DNA from: JAHEFU01 sp041395205
GTDB lineage: Bacteria; 4484-113; JAFGCY01
NCBI GenBank assembly: GCA_041395205.1
Contig: JAWLAZ010000001.1
Coordinates: 1,178,001-1,242,000 of the forward strand
Direction: 5' to 3'
DNA length: 64,000 nucleotides
Part shown: positions 62,826 to 64,000 of the stretch, piece by piece
Position numbering within the stretch: the first letter of the stretch is position 1
How the letters are laid out: each line of letters begins with the position of its first letter
Made by a program: the position numbers and the translations under genes
Notes under the pieces: generated by a model
What the model was told of the DNA's origin: nothing
Databases searched by the model: none
Seen by the model: only the letters and a program-made list of their open reading frames with translations

Positions 62826-63536
62826 TCAGTTTCCGGCGGCAACCACATCAAGCCAGGGGCCGATCACGGCCCGGGCCAGCCGCTGGCTTTCCGCCAGCTG
62901 CTGCGGCAGATCCCACAGCAGGCTGTCCAGCCCTATCATCTCATCCGCCAGTTCATCACTGAAGGCTGAGGCCATGCCCCGGATCGCCTCCTCCGTCACC
63001 TCGAGGTGGAACTGCAGGGCCAGCACCCGCGGCTGCGGTGACAGCGCCTGGCAGGGCGTGAGCTCCGTCGCGGCCAGCGCCGGCAGGTCCTCATGCGGGA
63101 TGATCCGCTCGCCGTGCCAGTGGAAGCATGTGAACTGCTCCGGCACATCCGCTAGGTATGGGCTGTCAGCCCCGGCCGCGCTGCGCTGCACCGGGTACCA
63201 GCCGATCTCCCTGTAGTCACAGTTGACAACCTGCATCCCGCAGGCCGCGGCCACGACCTGCGCCCCGAGGCAGATCCCGAGCACGGGCAGGCCTCGGTCG
63301 ATCGCCAGGCGCACGAATTCGATCTCGCGCCGCATCCAGGGGAAGCGGTCCGTGCGGTTGACACTCTGCGGACCGCCGAGGATGACCAGCGCATGCAGGC
63401 CATCGGGCTCCTTCGGGATCTCGCCCCGGTCCGCGCGCAGCACTGTCCAGTCCAGCCCGCGCTCCTGCAGGAGCGTTGCCAGATAGGCCGGACCTTCGCA
63501 GTCATGGTGCTGAAGGATCTGGATCATTGCAGGCAC
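62826..63536 (-). CDS. Class I glutamine amidotransferase-like protein
   Basis: 236 residues with the GMP-synthase-type class I glutaminase fold: Leu-Gly-Gly-Pro-Gln-Ser-Val-Asn (about 53-60), nucleophile Cys89 in Gly-Ile-Cys-Leu-Gly-Ala-Gln, and the late Phe-His-Leu-Glu-Val with catalytic His and Glu (about 176-178). Only the glutaminase domain is present. Relatives include amidotransferases of unknown substrate and gamma-glutamyl-polyamine hydrolases. GTG 63536 and ATG 63527 are both possible starts; neither has a good ribosome site. Confidence 0.85.
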   Translation of the reverse strand: MPAMIQILQHHDCEGPAYLATLLQERGLDWTVLRADRGEIPKEPDGLHALVILGGPQSVNRTDRFPWMRREIEFVRLAIDRGLPVLGICLGAQVVAAACGMQVVNCDYREIGWYPVQRSAAGADSPYLADVPEQFTCFHWHGERIIPHEDLPALAATELTPCQALSPQPRVLALQFHLEVTEEAIRGMASAFSDELADEMIGLDSLLWDLPQQLAESQRLARAVIGPWLDVVAAGN

Positions 63537-63655
63537 CCATTCATATATGTAGCTCCCATGCCATGCTGATTCTAACCAGTGATGCAGGTTCGGGACCGGT
63601 CTGATTCAGGATTGGCATGCTGATTCAATGCGGACATTCGCTGCAGCGGGCGTGG

Positions 63656-63661
63656 TAACAT
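63656..63661 (+). promoter_or_regulatory. -10 element, probable leaderless start
   Basis: TAACAT ends six bases before the GTG at 63668, and no ribosome binding site is present. It shows the same arrangement as the genes at 23969 and 43722. Confidence 0.4.
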
Positions 63662-63667
63662 CAGATC

Positions 63668-64000
63668 GTGAGACAGCTGAAGAGCATGACCCTGCATGAC
63701 TGGCGCCAGTTCAAGCGGCTGGAACTGGACTTCGATGCCCCGGTGACATTCCTGACCGGCGCAAATGCAAGCGGGAAGACGACGGTGCTTCGGGTTATCA
63801 ATTTACTTGTTGGTTGGAGCCACGAATTTAGTGCTATTCATTCATTCAACCAAAACGAAGAAGGAAAGTATATTCCAGACACTTTCACTGGGGTTGACAA
63901 AGGTAGTCCTGATAATAGGCATCGAAGTGTTGGAACAGTTGTTTTTTCAAATTCGAATTTCAACAATGAAAAGCAATCGCTCCGAATTCACTACAATCAA
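63668..64000 (+). CDS. AAA ATPase, N-terminal part
   Basis: The first 111 codons of a gene that runs off the window. After Met-Thr-Leu-His-Asp-Trp-Arg-Gln-Phe comes a Walker A motif Gly-Ala-Asn-Ala-Ser-Gly-Lys-Thr-Thr (about 33-41), the pattern of SMC/RecF/OLD-like ABC-type ATPases (AAA_15/AAA_23 annotations). The first 40 codons are GC-rich like the rest of the window; directly after Walker A the DNA becomes A/T-rich in codon use (Asn, Lys, Ser, Ile codons ending in A/T). This suggests a junction with foreign DNA. Such ATPases are often defence or repair proteins, but the C-terminal part is needed to tell. Confidence 0.8.
   Translation, partial: MRQLKSMTLHDWRQFKRLELDFDAPVTFLTGANASGKTTVLRVINLLVGWSHEFSAIHSFNQNEEGKYIPDTFTGVDKGSPDNRHRSVGTVVFSNSNFNNEKQSLRIHYNQ

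Overview
The window comes from a GC-rich, Gram-negative-type (two-membrane) bacterium that I cannot place in a phylum. Evidence for an outer membrane is an Omp85-like barrel protein, an LbtU-like porin, an OmpA-family protein and about eleven predicted lipoproteins. Many lipoproteins carry paired dockerin-like calcium motifs and PKD domains, as is common in large genomes of uncultivated environmental bacteria. Housekeeping genes (dihydroorotase, hslU, two aconitase-family genes, peroxiredoxin, MCP, ABC ATPase) lie singly among families of secreted proteins. No rRNA, tRNA or CRISPR array was recognised.

Layout. 0.6-6.2 kb: a helical hypothetical protein, two tiny membrane proteins, then four tandem paralogous secreted proteins. 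6.2-7.05 kb: an intact IS5-family element inserted exactly at the stop codon of the last paralog. 7.7-11 kb: a small membrane protein, dihydroorotase and an Omp85-like protein on the minus strand. 11-28.8 kb: lipoproteins with recurring domains (cohesin-like, dockerin-like, PKD, FnIII, OB-like repeats and a shared Trp/Tyr-rich lipoprotein domain), a MocR regulator with a clear palindromic operator, and hslU. 29-39.3 kb: three very large paralogous PKD/dockerin lipoproteins, each preceded by the same promoter and structured leader. 39.4-48.7 kb: porin, chemoreceptor, serine hydrolase, lipoprotein and OmpA-like protein. 49-52.3 kb: ABC ATPase and a two-gene nuclease-like cassette. 52.8-57 kb: two aconitase-family genes, one lacking a cluster cysteine. 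57-60 kb: two copies of a two-gene cassette (small protein plus retropepsin-like protease) on either side of a tandem repeat array. 60.4-64 kb: secreted WD40 propeller, secreted hypothetical protein, glutamine amidotransferase plus peroxiredoxin, and the start of an AAA ATPase.

The intergenic DNA is the most unusual part. Gene-poor islands at about 7.05-7.73, 23.55-23.93, 24.7-25.0, 44.86-45.13, 48.74-49.1, 50.15-50.3, 52.3-52.8, 54.8-55.0, 58.0-59.05 and 59.9-60.39 kb are filled with related repeats. One class is a unit of about 55-70 bp, dispersed and also in a six-copy tandem array. Another is a set of short hairpins whose loops recur (TGAAT, TGAA, TGTAAG/TGCAAG, TGCGAAGCT) while the stems differ but remain fully paired. 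I regard this as the best candidate for something undescribed.

Most of the genes face outward: they appear to build a cell-surface layer of calcium-binding, PKD-bearing and propeller-type lipoproteins together with outer-membrane barrels. That is inference from domain content; no substrate or pathway is shown by the sequence.
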